64,000 nt of DNA from Gillisella taibaishanensis (GCF_001938985.1 NZ_MKIN01000019.1:1-64000); one strand, 5' to 3'; positions 50,318 through 60,175 are shown, counted from the first letter of the stretch. The notes: generated from the letters alone by a model not told the origin. Program-made: numbers and translations.

Positions 50318-51328
50318 TCAGATCTCGAAAATCGCCTTAATCACGCCGGCCTCGGGCTTTGCCCATTCGGAAAATAGCGCCACGCCATCCGTCAGCGGCC
50401 CGCTGTGGGTGTTGAGCGCGCGGGTAGGCACCTTGCCGGCCTGAATCTGCCGGACGACCTCGGCAAAATCATCAGGTTGAGCATTGCGGCTGGCATAAAG
50501 CGTCGCCTCGCGCTTGTGAAACTCAGGATCGGCAAAGGTAATATCCTGGCGCACTACGCTGAGCAGCACATAACGGGCGCCATGGGCAAGGAAATTGAAG
50601 CCGCGCTGCATGGGAATGGCATTGCCAGTCGCATCGACCACGACGTCGAAACCATTGCCGCCGGTCTGCTCCAGGGCATTTGTTTCCGCCGCCTCATCGG
50701 CCAACAGAATGGCATCGGCACCGAGCCGCTCGATGGCGAAATCCAGACGGTCCCTGCGGGTATCCATGACGGTGACGTGGGCGCCGCGCGCCTTGGCAAA
50801 GATGATCGCCGACATGCCGATCGGCCCGGAACCGGTGACCAGCACGCGATCCTGCGCCGCGACATGACCACGCTTGATGCCATGCGCACCGATCGCCAGA
50901 AACTCGATCATCGCGGCATCGGCGAGGGCGATATCACCGGTTGGCACCACGTTCTGCTGCGGCACCGAGACATATTCGGCCATGCCGCCATCGCAGTGAA
51001 CGCCGAGAACTTCAATATTGTAGCAGGCATTGGTCAGGCCCTTGGCACAGGCATGACAACGGCCGCAGGAGAGATAAGGCACGATATAAACAGGCTGGCC
51101 GCTCTTGAGAGCACTGCCGGTGGGCGCTTCGACCACGGTGCCCGACAGTTCGTGGCCCATGACCCTGGGATATTGCAGGAAGGGATGCTTGCCGGCGAAA
51201 ATGTGGAAATCCGTACCGCAGATGCCGACATGGCGAATGCGCACCAGTACGTCGCCTTCGCCACGAACTGGATCGGGACGTGATACCAGGCTCAGACGGC
51301 CGGGCTCTTCACACAATAGCGCTTTCAT
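50318..51328 (-). CDS. Zinc-dependent alcohol/polyol dehydrogenase
   Basis: About 336 residues of the medium-chain dehydrogenase family: catalytic zinc site beginning G-I-C-G-T-D-F-H, then G-H-E-L-S-G, structural zinc cysteines C-G-R-C-H-A-C with a fourth Cys seven residues on, and the NAD fold V-T-G-S-G-P-I-G. It resembles sugar-acid or sorbitol/threonine dehydrogenases. ATG 51328 (MKALLCEEPG) is the start. It is divergent from a GntR regulator and next to a sugar importer, so oxidation of a sugar or sugar acid is likely. Confidence 0.92.
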   Translation of the reverse strand: MKALLCEEPGRLSLVSRPDPVRGEGDVLVRIRHVGICGTDFHIFAGKHPFLQYPRVMGHELSGTVVEAPTGSALKSGQPVYIVPYLSCGRCHACAKGLTNACYNIEVLGVHCDGGMAEYVSVPQQNVVPTGDIALADAAMIEFLAIGAHGIKRGHVAAQDRVLVTGSGPIGMSAIIFAKARGAHVTVMDTRRDRLDFAIERLGADAILLADEAAETNALEQTGGNGFDVVVDATGNAIPMQRGFNFLAHGARYVLLSVVRQDITFADPEFHKREATLYASRNAQPDDFAEVVRQIQAGKVPTRALNTHSGPLTDGVALFSEWAKPEAGVIKAIFEI

Positions 51329-51501
51329 GTCTCTTCCTCCACACAAAGCCGACGGCGGTCTTGCGGAAAGACCAAATGCGGTTTTCGCGGCGCCAGCTTT
51401 TCCTCCATCGATAAAAGAGCCATGGCGGCGGCGCAATTTGTTTTTTATGTTAAAAAAGCAGAGGTAAAAAACAGGGATATCAGCGTGGTCGAAAAAGCGT
51501 C

Positions 51502-52389
51502 ATGAAGTCCAATGCACTCTATAAACGCAGCTATAATAGCTGCCTTGATCTCATCGGGGCGCTAGCACCAGGCGAGCGGCTCGCGTCCGAGCCGGCCCTG
51601 GCCAAAGCACTTGGCATCAGCCGCACCACGCTGCGCGCCGTCCTTGCGGAAATGGACCGGCAGGGGCTGATCCAGATTGAGGCTGGCATCAAGCGACTAT
51701 TGCGCGCCCCTTGTCCGGAAGACTATCTCGCCGGCATCGATCTCGAACCGCTAAGTGCCATGGTCGAGCGCAAGTTCATGGCCTGGATGGCGGGGCCTGA
51801 TTGCCATCCGGGCAAACCGATCAACGGTCTCGATCTGGCCCGGCAATTTGCCGTTTCCACGTCAGCCATCCGCGACTGCCTGAACCGCTTCAGCCATTTC
51901 GGCCTACTGGAGCGCCAGAGCAATGGCCGCTGGACAGCGCTTGGTCTGACCGTGGATTTCGTCAGCGAGTTGTTCGACATGCGCGAACTGATGGAATTAC
52001 GGGCCGTCGATCGTTTCGTGACCCTGCCTAAAGAGCATCCGGCCTGGGCAGCTCTTTCCGACATTGAGCAGGCGCATCACGCCTTGCAGCACGATTTCGA
52101 CCGGCGCTACCGCGATTTCTCAGAACTTGACGACCGCTTGCACCGGCTGGTCAATGGCGTGGCGCCGAACCGCTTTCTCGGCAATATCCAGGGCGTGATG
52201 TCAGTCATTTTCCATTATCACTACCAATGGAACAAGCGCGACGAAAAGGAGCGCAATCGCGTCGCCATTGTCGAACATCTCGCCTATATCGCGGGCATGA
52301 AGAGCGGCAACGGGGAACAGGCCCGCCAGGCCTGCGCCCTGCATTTGCACACGGCCCGCGCCACCCTGCTCTCGTCGATCAAGGCGTGA
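51502..52389 (+). CDS. GntR/FCD family regulator with two winged-helix segments
   Basis: 295 residues. An N-terminal GntR winged helix (L-A-K-A-L-G-I-S-R-T-T-L-R at about 33-45) is followed by a second HTH-like segment (L-A-R-Q-F-A-V-S-T-S-A-I-R-D-C-L at about 112-127) and then an FCD-type helical effector domain (M-R-E-L-M-E-L-R at about 159-166). Usual FCD regulators have about 230 residues and one HTH. It is divergent from the zinc dehydrogenase gene, its probable target. Confidence 0.85.
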   Translation: MKSNALYKRSYNSCLDLIGALAPGERLASEPALAKALGISRTTLRAVLAEMDRQGLIQIEAGIKRLLRAPCPEDYLAGIDLEPLSAMVERKFMAWMAGPDCHPGKPINGLDLARQFAVSTSAIRDCLNRFSHFGLLERQSNGRWTALGLTVDFVSELFDMRELMELRAVDRFVTLPKEHPAWAALSDIEQAHHALQHDFDRRYRDFSELDDRLHRLVNGVAPNRFLGNIQGVMSVIFHYHYQWNKRDEKERNRVAIVEHLAYIAGMKSGNGEQARQACALHLHTARATLLSSIKA

Positions 52390-52410
52390 TGGCGCGTGGC
52401 TGAGGCTGGA

Positions 52411-53502
52411 TCAGCGCGGCTCGATCCGCAGTCCGCTTTCAGCGTCGAACAGATGGATATTCGCAGCATCGATCCTGACCCCTAACCGGTCGCCGGAGCG
52501 CAAACCGCGACCGCCGGCGGTCACGATGGTCAGTTCCGGTTCACTCACTGTCGCCACGAAGGTGGACGATCCCGTCGATTCCACCAGGGCAATGGTGATG
52601 TCGAATGCCCCTTCTCCGGCCGGCATGAGCGACAGGTGCTCGGGCCGCAGTCCGACCGTTACCGACTGGCCGGGCAACAGCCCTTGCCCCAATTCCGGCG
52701 GCAGCGCCAGCCTCTCCACCCCGCTTGCAAAATTCAACTCGAGTACTCTTTCGTCCCAACCGACGCGACCGGGAATGAAATTCATGGCCGGCGAACCGAT
52801 GAAGCCGGCGACGAAGCGATTGGCCGGCCGGTCATAAAGGTCGAGTGGACGGCCCTGCTGTTCGATCACGCCGTCGCGCATGACAACGACATGATCGGCC
52901 ATGGTCATCGCCTCGACCTGATCGTGGGTGACATAGACGGAGGTCGCCTTCAGCCGGTCGTGCAGCAGCCTGATCTCCTTGCGCATATGCACCCGAAGCG
53001 ACGCGTCGAGATTGGACAGCGGCTCGTCGAACAGGAAGGCCTTGGGGTTGCGGATGATCGCCCGGCTCATGGCAACGCGCTGACGCTGGCCGCCCGACAG
53101 TTCGCGCGGATAGCGCTTCAAGAGCGGCAAGAGGCCGGTGGTCTGCGCCACCTCTTCCGCGGCCTTACGGGCCTCGGCCTTGGCGACCCCGCGGATACGC
53201 AGACTATAGGTGAGGTTTTCCTCGACCGTCATATGCGGATAAAGCGCGTAGGACTGAAACACCATGGCGACGTCGCGCTTGCGCGGCGGAACATTGGTCA
53301 TCAGATCGCCGGCAATCTTGAGTTCACCGGCGGAGATCTTTTCCAATCCGGCCAGCGAACGCAGCAACGTCGACTTGCCGCAGCCGGACGGCCCGACTAG
53401 CGCGACGAAACTGCCCTTCTCGATGGCGAGATTGATGTTTTTCAAGGCATGGAAGGCGCCGTAGTGCTTGTTTACGCCGTTGAGTTCGATCTGGATGGTC
53501 AT
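52411..53502 (-). CDS. Sugar ABC transporter ATP-binding protein (UgpC/MalK type)
   Basis: About 363 residues: Walker A G-P-S-G-C-G-K-S-T, signature L-S-G-G-Q-R-Q-R, Walker B A-F-L-F-D-E-P-L-S-N-L-D and a C-terminal TOBE regulatory domain. ATG 53502 (MTIQIELNGV) overlaps the permease gene by 4 bp. It supplies energy to the carbohydrate importer encoded by the next three genes. Confidence 0.94.
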   Translation of the reverse strand: MTIQIELNGVNKHYGAFHALKNINLAIEKGSFVALVGPSGCGKSTLLRSLAGLEKISAGELKIAGDLMTNVPPRKRDVAMVFQSYALYPHMTVEENLTYSLRIRGVAKAEARKAAEEVAQTTGLLPLLKRYPRELSGGQRQRVAMSRAIIRNPKAFLFDEPLSNLDASLRVHMRKEIRLLHDRLKATSVYVTHDQVEAMTMADHVVVMRDGVIEQQGRPLDLYDRPANRFVAGFIGSPAMNFIPGRVGWDERVLELNFASGVERLALPPELGQGLLPGQSVTVGLRPEHLSLMPAGEGAFDITIALVESTGSSTFVATVSEPELTIVTAGGRGLRSGDRLGVRIDAANIHLFDAESGLRIEPR

Positions 53503-54326
53503 TTCAGGGCTCCCGAAGTGAGGCCGGAGACGATACGGCGCTGCAAAAGAACGAAGAGGGCGAGGATTGGCGTCACATAGATCGTCGAATAGGCCATGAT
53601 CCCGTTCCATTCATTGGTATTGGGACCCATGAAGGTGTAGAGCCCGACGCTGGCCGGCTGGAGGTCAACTGCCTGGATCATCGACTTGGAATAGACGAAT
53701 TCACCGAAGGCCTGCATGAAGATCAGGATGGCGCTGACGAGAATGCCATTGCGCGCCAGCGGCAGGACGATGCTGAAAAAGGCGCCAATCCGGGAATTGC
53801 CGTCGACCATGGCCGCCTCTTCCAACTCGATCGGCACCGTCATGAAACTTGCCCGCACAAGCACGACGAAGAAGGGCATGCTTTTCGCCGCGACCGCCAG
53901 CACCACGGCAAGGCGCGGCGTGTCCAGAAGGCCGAGTTGCGAGAAGCCGACGAAAATCGGGGTGATCATCAGCGAAGCCGGCAAGACTTGCAGCATCAGG
54001 ATCAGGAACAGACCGATGTCGATCCAGACATTGCGGTAGCGCGCCAGCACATAGGCGCAGCCGACGCCGAGCACACAGACCAGACTGACGGCGCCTGAGG
54101 CGATCACCAGCGAATTCCAGAGATACTGACCCATGTTCCGGCTTCGCCAGACCTCGGCGTAAACGCCCCATTGCGGTTCGTCCGGCCAGAAATGCGGCGG
54201 CGTCGCGAACATCGCAGAGCCGGTCTTCAGCGCCGTGACATACATCCAGTAGAGCGGAAAGAGATAGATGGCCGCCAGAACAAGGGCGATGGCCAACATC
54301 AGACGGTTGCGCAAAGTCTCGCTCAT
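53499..54326 (-). CDS. Carbohydrate ABC transporter permease (MalG type)
   Basis: 275 residues with six membrane helices and the EAA loop E-L-E-E-A-A-M-V-D-G-N-S. It overlaps both neighbours by 4 bp, so the ATPase and two permeases are translated in a coupled way. It forms the membrane channel with the MalF-type partner. Confidence 0.93.
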   Translation of the reverse strand: MSETLRNRLMLAIALVLAAIYLFPLYWMYVTALKTGSAMFATPPHFWPDEPQWGVYAEVWRSRNMGQYLWNSLVIASGAVSLVCVLGVGCAYVLARYRNVWIDIGLFLILMLQVLPASLMITPIFVGFSQLGLLDTPRLAVVLAVAAKSMPFFVVLVRASFMTVPIELEEAAMVDGNSRIGAFFSIVLPLARNGILVSAILIFMQAFGEFVYSKSMIQAVDLQPASVGLYTFMGPNTNEWNGIMAYSTIYVTPILALFVLLQRRIVSGLTSGALK

Positions 54327-55225
54327 CCGCGCACCTCATGACGCGTGGAGCGGACATAGACCACAGCCGCGAAAATCACGAAAACGATCATGATGACAGA
54401 CACCGTCGCGCCCTTGGCGAAGTCATATTGCCGGAAGGACAGATCCCAGGCCCAATATTGCGCGACATTCGACGAATTGGCCGGCCCACCCGAGGTAATG
54501 GCGGCGAAAAGGTCGAATTGCTGCAGCGTGAAGATCAGACCGAGCGAGATCAGCGCACCGATGGAGGAACGCATCATCGGCAGGGTGATCGTGAAGAAGC
54601 GTTGCAGCACAGTTGCCCCGTCCAGTTCGGCAGCCTCGTAGAGATCCTTGGGAATGCCGGACAGGCCGACGGAGAGCAGGATCATGTTGAAGGACGTGCC
54701 GAGCCAGATATTGGCAATGATAACCGCCCAAAGCGAATGGGCCGGATCCGAGCGCCAGAAGATATTGGCGTTGGTCAGCCCGATCTCGCGCAGCACGTAA
54801 TTGAATATTCCGAAATCCCCTGAAAGGATCCAGTTCCAGGTGGCGCCGACGACAAGGCCAGGCATGATCCAGGAGACGAGAAACAGGCCTCGGAACCAGG
54901 AGGCGCCGGGAAAATTGACGCCGAAGAACAGCGCGAGGCCAAATCCCAGCAGAAACTGACCGGCAATCGAAGCAATCACGAAAATTGCCGTGTTGCGAAA
55001 CACCGGCAGGGTCTCCGGCTGCGAGAACAGTTCGATGTAATTATGGAAACCGACAAAGGGCCGCGAAAAGGTTCCCAGGCTGAACATGTCGACTTCCTGG
55101 AAGCTCATCACGACGTTGTAAATCAGCGGCAAGCCCGAAAGGACCAGAAGAAAGGCGAGCGGCACGCCGGCAAGCGTCAGGTCGAAACCGCGCCCGTCGA
55201 CAAAGCTGGAGACTATCCGTTTCAT
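54323..55225 (-). CDS. Carbohydrate ABC transporter permease (MalF type)
   Basis: 300 residues with six helices and the EAA loop L-Y-E-A-A-E-L-D-G-A. It follows the binding-protein gene after a gap holding a strong hairpin. Substrate specificity cannot be read from the permease. Confidence 0.93.
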   Translation of the reverse strand: MKRIVSSFVDGRGFDLTLAGVPLAFLLVLSGLPLIYNVVMSFQEVDMFSLGTFSRPFVGFHNYIELFSQPETLPVFRNTAIFVIASIAGQFLLGFGLALFFGVNFPGASWFRGLFLVSWIMPGLVVGATWNWILSGDFGIFNYVLREIGLTNANIFWRSDPAHSLWAVIIANIWLGTSFNMILLSVGLSGIPKDLYEAAELDGATVLQRFFTITLPMMRSSIGALISLGLIFTLQQFDLFAAITSGGPANSSNVAQYWAWDLSFRQYDFAKGATVSVIMIVFVIFAAVVYVRSTRHEVRG

Positions 55226-55251
55226 GAGACCTCTTGTGCGCTATCCGAAGT

Positions 55252-55286
55252 GGGGCTGCATCCTTAAAGCCACCGGATGCAGCCCC
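55252..55286 (-). terminator. 12-bp perfect hairpin between binding-protein and permease genes
   Basis: GGGGCTGCATCC (55252-55263) and GGATGCAGCCCC (55275-55286) pair perfectly around 11 bases. It lies after the binding-protein stop and before the permease start in the same operon. Such hairpins often slow 3' decay and let the binding protein be made in excess. There is no T-run on the minus strand, so full termination is less likely. Confidence 0.65.
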
Positions 55287-55400
55287 TTCCGGGAGGAAGG
55301 ATGGGCCGGCCAGTGCCCGTCGCGATTGCGGGGATGATGGCCGGCGATCTTCACGCAGAGCATGGGACCGAAAAGGGCGAAGCGGTTTTCGGTCGATGCT

Positions 55401-56633
55401 TTAGCCGAGAACGGCCTTGATCTTCTGGGCGGCCTGATCGAGGGCATCCTTCGGGGCCATCTGCCCGGTCAGCGCCGCTTGGATGGCATCCTGGATTGCC
55501 TTGGAGATCTTCGGCCAGGCGGGGTGTGGCCCGCGCGGCTTTGCATATTTCATCTGCTCGAGAAACACCTGCAGCGCCGCATCCTTCAAGGGCGAGCCTG
55601 TCGCCGGAATTGTGATGTCGGAGCGGGCCGGCAACTGACCGAAATTCTTGAACATGTCCTTGTCCTGCGAGGCGAAGAATTCGATCGCCTTGAAGGCTTC
55701 AGCTGGATGTTTGCTGCTGGAGAAGATCGCCCAGTTGTAATCGCCCATTGCCGAAGACCTTTCGGCTCCAACCGCAGGCACAGGCAACAGGGCAACACCC
55801 CAGTCGAATTTCGCCTCCGCCATCATGCGGTCCAGCTCCCAGGGACCGGAAATCGCCATGGCGGCATTGCCGGAATTGAAGGTGCCGGTCGAATCCCATT
55901 GCCCGCGGGTCAGACTGTCGGGAGAGGCCAGCTTCTCGTCGAGAATGGTCTTCCAGATTTCCAGTGCCTTTACCGCGCCCGGAGCATTGATATGGTCATA
56001 GCCGCCGCCCCCCATCTGCGCCCAGGGCAGGAACTGGAAGGTCCCCTCCTCGTTGCCCTTGGCAGAGAAAGCGAGGCCGTAGACGTTCTTGGCAGGATCT
56101 GTCAGCTTGCGCGCATCCGCCACCAATTCGTCCCAGGTCTGCGGCGGCTTGAGCGGATCGAGGCCTTTGGCCTTGAACATGTCTCGATTATAGAAGAGCG
56201 CGATCGTGTTGGTAGCCTTCGGCACACCGTAATAGTGCCCCTTCCACGTTGCGGACGCCAACGGCCCCGGGAAATAATTCTTCGGCTTGATGACATCAGA
56301 TTTGGCAATCATGTCTGTCAGATCGAGAAAGGCGCCACGCGAGGCAAACAACGCATGTTCGGGATTGTCGACAGCGATAATGTCAGGCGCCTGTCCTGTG
56401 GAATAGGCCCGCATCGCCTCGGTCACGACGTCGTCGAACTGCAGCAACCGATATTCGATCTTGATGCCATTGTTCAGCGCGTTGAACTGTTTGACCAGAT
56501 TGGGCGCCGGCTGATTTTCCTTATCGAGCGACCAGAGCGTCAGGGTCACGTCGGCCGCCTTCGCGGCCAATGCGGTGATGGATGCGCCACCGAGGGCGAG
56601 CAGGCCAATAAATGCCAGTCTCTTGATAGTCAT
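55401..56633 (-). CDS. Sugar ABC transporter substrate-binding protein
   Basis: About 410 residues: signal peptide ending A-A-K-A-A-D, then V-T-L-T-L-W-S and the family-1 extracellular solute-binding fold with D-I-I-A-V-D-N-P-E and F-Y-N-R-D-M-F. ATG 56633 has GGAGGAAA upstream. It captures a mono- or oligosaccharide in the periplasm for the MalFGK-like partners. The downstream isomerase and dehydrogenase suggest a sugar that is oxidised or epimerised. Confidence 0.93.
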   Translation of the reverse strand: MTIKRLAFIGLLALGGASITALAAKAADVTLTLWSLDKENQPAPNLVKQFNALNNGIKIEYRLLQFDDVVTEAMRAYSTGQAPDIIAVDNPEHALFASRGAFLDLTDMIAKSDVIKPKNYFPGPLASATWKGHYYGVPKATNTIALFYNRDMFKAKGLDPLKPPQTWDELVADARKLTDPAKNVYGLAFSAKGNEEGTFQFLPWAQMGGGGYDHINAPGAVKALEIWKTILDEKLASPDSLTRGQWDSTGTFNSGNAAMAISGPWELDRMMAEAKFDWGVALLPVPAVGAERSSAMGDYNWAIFSSSKHPAEAFKAIEFFASQDKDMFKNFGQLPARSDITIPATGSPLKDAALQVFLEQMKYAKPRGPHPAWPKISKAIQDAIQAALTGQMAPKDALDQAAQKIKAVLG

Positions 56634-56705
56634 GGGTTTCCTCCTCCATAAATCCCATATCAGAGCCGCCGGCACCTCCATGCCGGGCGGCACTTCTACC
56701 CCTAT

Positions 56706-57650
56706 TCAGGCTGCTGTCTGGTTCAACGAGGGATCGCCGCCGCCATAGGCCGCGGCCTCATCGATGAAATCGCCACCACGAGCCTGTTTCAGATAGTTGA
56801 GCGCATGCACCTGGCCGGTCATTTCCAGCGCATCCCGATAGACCGGATCGTGCCAGCCCTCGATGTCGATGGCGCCGCTATAGCCGGCAAGCCTGAGTTC
56901 GCTGATAATGTTGGTCCAGTTGCTATCGCCGAAACCAGGCGTGCGCATGAAGACGAAGGGCTCCTTGCCAAAAATGCCGTGCTCGCGGATTACATCCCAA
57001 CGGATCGTTGCATCCTTGCCGTGCACATGGAAAATCTTCTGCGCCCATTTGCGGATCTGCGGCAGCGGATCGATCAGATAGACCATCTGATGGCACGGCT
57101 CCCATTCGAGGCCGATATTGTCGTCAGGGGTTTCGTTGAACATCAACTCCCAAGCGTCGGGATTATGGGCAATGTTCCAGTCACCGCTCTGCCAATTGCC
57201 ATCCATGGCGCAGTTTTCAAAGGCGATACGAATGCCCTTATCGGCGGCGCGCTTGGCAAGTTCGCTCCAGATCTGCCGATAGCGCGGCAGGCTGTCGGTC
57301 AAGGTCTTGCCGCGCAGCCGACCGGTAAAGCCGGCAACGCAGGTGGCGCCGAAGTGATGGGCATTGTCGATACACTGTTTCCAGCCCTCGAGCGTCTCCA
57401 GGTCGATATCGCTCTCCTCGAGCGGATTGCCGAACATGCCAAGTGTCGAAATGGTGATGTCGCGGTCGCCGATCGCGTCCAGGCAACGCTTGCCCAGTTC
57501 CGCCAGATTCTGACCCTGGGTAGTCTGCCAGAAGAAAGGCTCGAAGCTCTCGAAACCGAGGCCGGCGATTTCGCGAATGCGGGCGGCGGCATCGCCCTTG
57601 TTGCCGCTGATCATGGTGCCGATACGAATGGATTTTGCGGGATTGCTCAC
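56706..57650 (-). CDS. Sugar phosphate isomerase/epimerase (TIM barrel)
   Basis: 314 residues of the xylose-isomerase-like/AP endonuclease 2 barrel: G-F-E-S-F-E-P-F-F near the start, F-E-N-C at the mid-barrel and I-D-I-E-G-W near the end supply the usual acidic metal ligands. It would isomerise or epimerise a sugar, inositol or keto-sugar derivative. It follows the Gfo/Idh gene by 11 bp and precedes the importer genes on the same strand. Confidence 0.9.
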   Translation of the reverse strand: MSNPAKSIRIGTMISGNKGDAAARIREIAGLGFESFEPFFWQTTQGQNLAELGKRCLDAIGDRDITISTLGMFGNPLEESDIDLETLEGWKQCIDNAHHFGATCVAGFTGRLRGKTLTDSLPRYRQIWSELAKRAADKGIRIAFENCAMDGNWQSGDWNIAHNPDAWELMFNETPDDNIGLEWEPCHQMVYLIDPLPQIRKWAQKIFHVHGKDATIRWDVIREHGIFGKEPFVFMRTPGFGDSNWTNIISELRLAGYSGAIDIEGWHDPVYRDALEMTGQVHALNYLKQARGGDFIDEAAAYGGGDPSLNQTAA

Positions 57651-57661
57651 GATGACTATCC

Positions 57662-58702
57662 TTATAGCGAAGCTGAAATGTCGATGCGCTTGCCGCTTTG
57701 CGCGCTTTCAATCGCGGCAAAGACCATGGCGAGGCTATTGATATTGTCGGAACCGACGGTTTCGGGCGCACCGCCGCCCTCGACAGCGGCGATGAAGCTT
57801 TGCAACACGCTTGCATGGCCGTGGGTCTCGCCCGGAAATATATCACCGGAAACGTTTACGGTGGAAAACCCGCGCAGCAGGCCTGGTTCATCACCGGCAA
57901 CGGTCGCTTCGAATGCCTCTTCGCCATCCCACGTCAGCATGCCCTTGCTGCCGACCAGCCGCCATTGGCTTTCCCAACTGGTCCTTCTGCCCTCGGCACA
58001 CCAGGATCCCCTGTAGGTGAAGACCACGTCGTCGCTGAATTCGAAGATCGCGTTGGCGCTGGCGCCATGGGCATACCAGGAGCCGCGTGGATTGCGCTCG
58101 ACGCAATAGACGGAAAGCGGCTGGCGGTTTGCGACAAAGCGGGCCGCGTCGAAGGTATGGATCGCCATATCTAGCAGCAGCACATGCTGCATCTCGTCAC
58201 GGAAGCCACCGAAATGCGGGGCCAGGAAGAAGTCGCAGTGGACCGCCGTCAAATCGCCGATCGCGCCGCTGTCAATGAAGGCGCGCATACGCCTTATACC
58301 TTCAATGAAACGACGGTTCTGCACCACGGCATGAACGCGGCCGGTCTCGGACGCAAGGCTAACAAGAGCCTTGGCCTCATCAAGCGTGTTGGCCATCGGC
58401 TTTTCGCTGAGCACGTGGCAACCAGCGCGTAGTGCCGTCGACACAACATCGAAACGGGCAACCGGGATGACAACGTCAAAGACGAGATCCGCTTGAACTG
58501 TGTTTAAGATATCAGAGAGACTGGTTGCAACCACGGCGTCACGCAGGCCGAATTCCTCTGCCAGCGCTTGAGCGGCCGCTGGATTGAGATCGACCATTCC
58601 GACAATATTGATCTTATCAGCGAGATCGGGGGTCTCGGTCACGGCGCGCACCCAGCCCTTGGCCATAGCTCCGCATCCGCATAAAACGGCTTTGAACGGC
58701 AA
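57662..58702 (-). CDS. Gfo/Idh/MocA family oxidoreductase
   Basis: 346 residues: NAD(P)-binding C-G-C-G-A-M-A-K-G-W at the N-terminus and the family motif E-K-P-M-A-N at about 95-100, followed by the C-terminal sheet domain. It is probably the first gene of the sugar operon and oxidises a sugar or polyol. A LacI-type palindrome lies about 100 bp upstream (58805-58818). A second near-palindrome (CCGGAAACGTTTACGG, about 57847-57862) occurs inside this gene. Confidence 0.91.
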   Translation of the reverse strand: MPFKAVLCGCGAMAKGWVRAVTETPDLADKINIVGMVDLNPAAAQALAEEFGLRDAVVATSLSDILNTVQADLVFDVVIPVARFDVVSTALRAGCHVLSEKPMANTLDEAKALVSLASETGRVHAVVQNRRFIEGIRRMRAFIDSGAIGDLTAVHCDFFLAPHFGGFRDEMQHVLLLDMAIHTFDAARFVANRQPLSVYCVERNPRGSWYAHGASANAIFEFSDDVVFTYRGSWCAEGRRTSWESQWRLVGSKGMLTWDGEEAFEATVAGDEPGLLRGFSTVNVSGDIFPGETHGHASVLQSFIAAVEGGGAPETVGSDNINSLAMVFAAIESAQSGKRIDISASL

Positions 58703-58804
58703 AATATCCTCCCTACGTTTCGGTAACCACCTTCCGACCTAGCACCTCTGCCAGAGTCCTCCAGCTGTCCTCTGCCTGCGCAAACTCCTCACTTGCACAT
58801 GCTC

Positions 58805-58818
58805 CGTAAACGTTTACG
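58805..58818. promoter_or_regulatory. LacI-type operator
   Basis: CGTAAACGTTTACG is a perfect 14-bp palindrome with the central CG of LacI/GalR-family operators. It lies between the Gfo/Idh operon and the divergent LacI gene, where the regulator would repress both. Confidence 0.75.
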
Positions 58819-59002
58819 ATCCTAATTCCAATTCTTGCTACCTGTCAAGTCGGGGCTAATATCTTCGTCGGCTGGCGTGCAGATCTCTCAGTCCGCTCTC
58901 GGTGAACGCGGTCGACGCGAGGGATTCCGATTTCAAGAATTTTGCAGTAAACCAAAAAGGCGAGCCGACGAAACGGACAGCTTGCGGGGGAGAAAGCAGC
59001 GC

Positions 59003-60040
59003 ATGAAGGGCATACACCAGCTGGCAAAGCATCTCGATATTTCGATCGGGACTGTATCGCGCGCGCTGAACGGCCGGCCGGATGTCAATGCCGAAACACG
59101 CCGGCGCGTGCTGGAAGCGGCCGAGCAGTTGGGCTATGTCGCCAACCAGTCCGGCCGCAGCCTGCGCAAGGGATCGACGAATGTCATCGGGCTAATGATC
59201 GAGTCCGGCAAGGACAATGTCGACAACAGCGACAACTTCTTTTTCGGCGTCATCGGCGGATTGCAGACAGTCTTTGCCCGCCACAATCTCGACCTCGCCA
59301 TTCTCCCCTGCCCTAGCGAAGAAGATCCGCTGGAATATCTCCAGCGTATGGTCGCCCGGCGGCTGGTCGATGCAATGATCATTTCCGCGACCCAAAAGAT
59401 CGACAAGCGAATCGATCTCCTGATTGAAAAGCGCGTTCCTTTCGTCGCACTCGGGCGCAGCCACTCGGGCGGCAGCCATACCTGGATAGACCTCGACTTT
59501 GCTGGCGTCGCTAATTCCGCCGTCGACCGGCTCATCTCAAAGGGCCACAGGCGCATCGCTATCGCCGCTCCGACGACCGATATCAATCTCGGCTTCGTCT
59601 TTGTCGACGCCTACCGAGCAGCACTGGAACGGCACGGTCTGACCTACGATCCAGCTCTTGTCCTGCGGGCACGATCCAGCGAAGACGGCGGCTACAGCGT
59701 CGGCGGCGATCTTCTAGCCCTCGCCCCACGCCCGACCGCAATCATCCTGATCTACGAATTGATGGCCATAGGCCTTTACAGGCGGTTGATGGAGGCGGGC
59801 GTAAAACCTGGCTGCGATATTGCCGTCATCGGCTTTCGCGAAGCGCCGCGGGCCCGCTTTCTGCAACCTGCCCTGACCTGTTACCGCTTGTCGCTGCAGG
59901 ATCTGGGCACGGAACTTGCCGAAACCCTGTTATCTTCAATGCCTGACTATGCCGAGATCTACTCCAGCCATGCCTGCAATCGGCTCTGGCCGCTGGACCT
60001 GGTGCCCGGCGAGAGCGATGCCTTTGAGCTCGCGCCATAA
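59003..60040 (+). CDS. LacI family transcriptional regulator
   Basis: About 345 residues: N-terminal HTH (I-H-Q-L-A-K-H-L-D-I-S-I-G-T-V-S-R-A-L-N-G) and hinge (L-R-K-G-S-T-N-V-I-G-L), then a periplasmic-binding-like effector domain. ATG 59003 (MKGIHQL) is chosen because the HTH begins there; the frame continues 56 codons upstream without features. It is divergent from the Gfo/Idh-isomerase-importer operon and should repress it until its sugar binds. Confidence 0.93.
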   Translation: MKGIHQLAKHLDISIGTVSRALNGRPDVNAETRRRVLEAAEQLGYVANQSGRSLRKGSTNVIGLMIESGKDNVDNSDNFFFGVIGGLQTVFARHNLDLAILPCPSEEDPLEYLQRMVARRLVDAMIISATQKIDKRIDLLIEKRVPFVALGRSHSGGSHTWIDLDFAGVANSAVDRLISKGHRRIAIAAPTTDINLGFVFVDAYRAALERHGLTYDPALVLRARSSEDGGYSVGGDLLALAPRPTAIILIYELMAIGLYRRLMEAGVKPGCDIAVIGFREAPRARFLQPALTCYRLSLQDLGTELAETLLSSMPDYAEIYSSHACNRLWPLDLVPGESDAFELAP

Positions 60041-60175
60041 CAGCTGAGCACCGCTTCAATCCGGTAGAAGCGGCATCGCCTGAAAAAAATACGCCGCTGC
60101 CGAACCGAATGCCAATTTAAAATACTCTTTCTGCTGCGGTAGAAAGGCGTTTGTCTCTCGAATTACCGATGATCG

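Noticed and set aside
55362-56651. Plus-strand frame of 429 codons opposite the sugar-binding protein gene
   Set aside because: Antisense shadow; the minus strand has a signal peptide and a clear family fold.
56805-58016. Long plus-strand frame of 403 codons opposite the isomerase and Gfo/Idh genes
   Set aside because: It is the antisense shadow of two well-supported genes and shows no domain.
56690-60075. Further TAGAAG-type motifs near 56698 and 60064 as members of the GCTTCTACTC family
   Set aside because: They share only 6-8 bases and lack the GAAATC companion, so chance is the simpler explanation.
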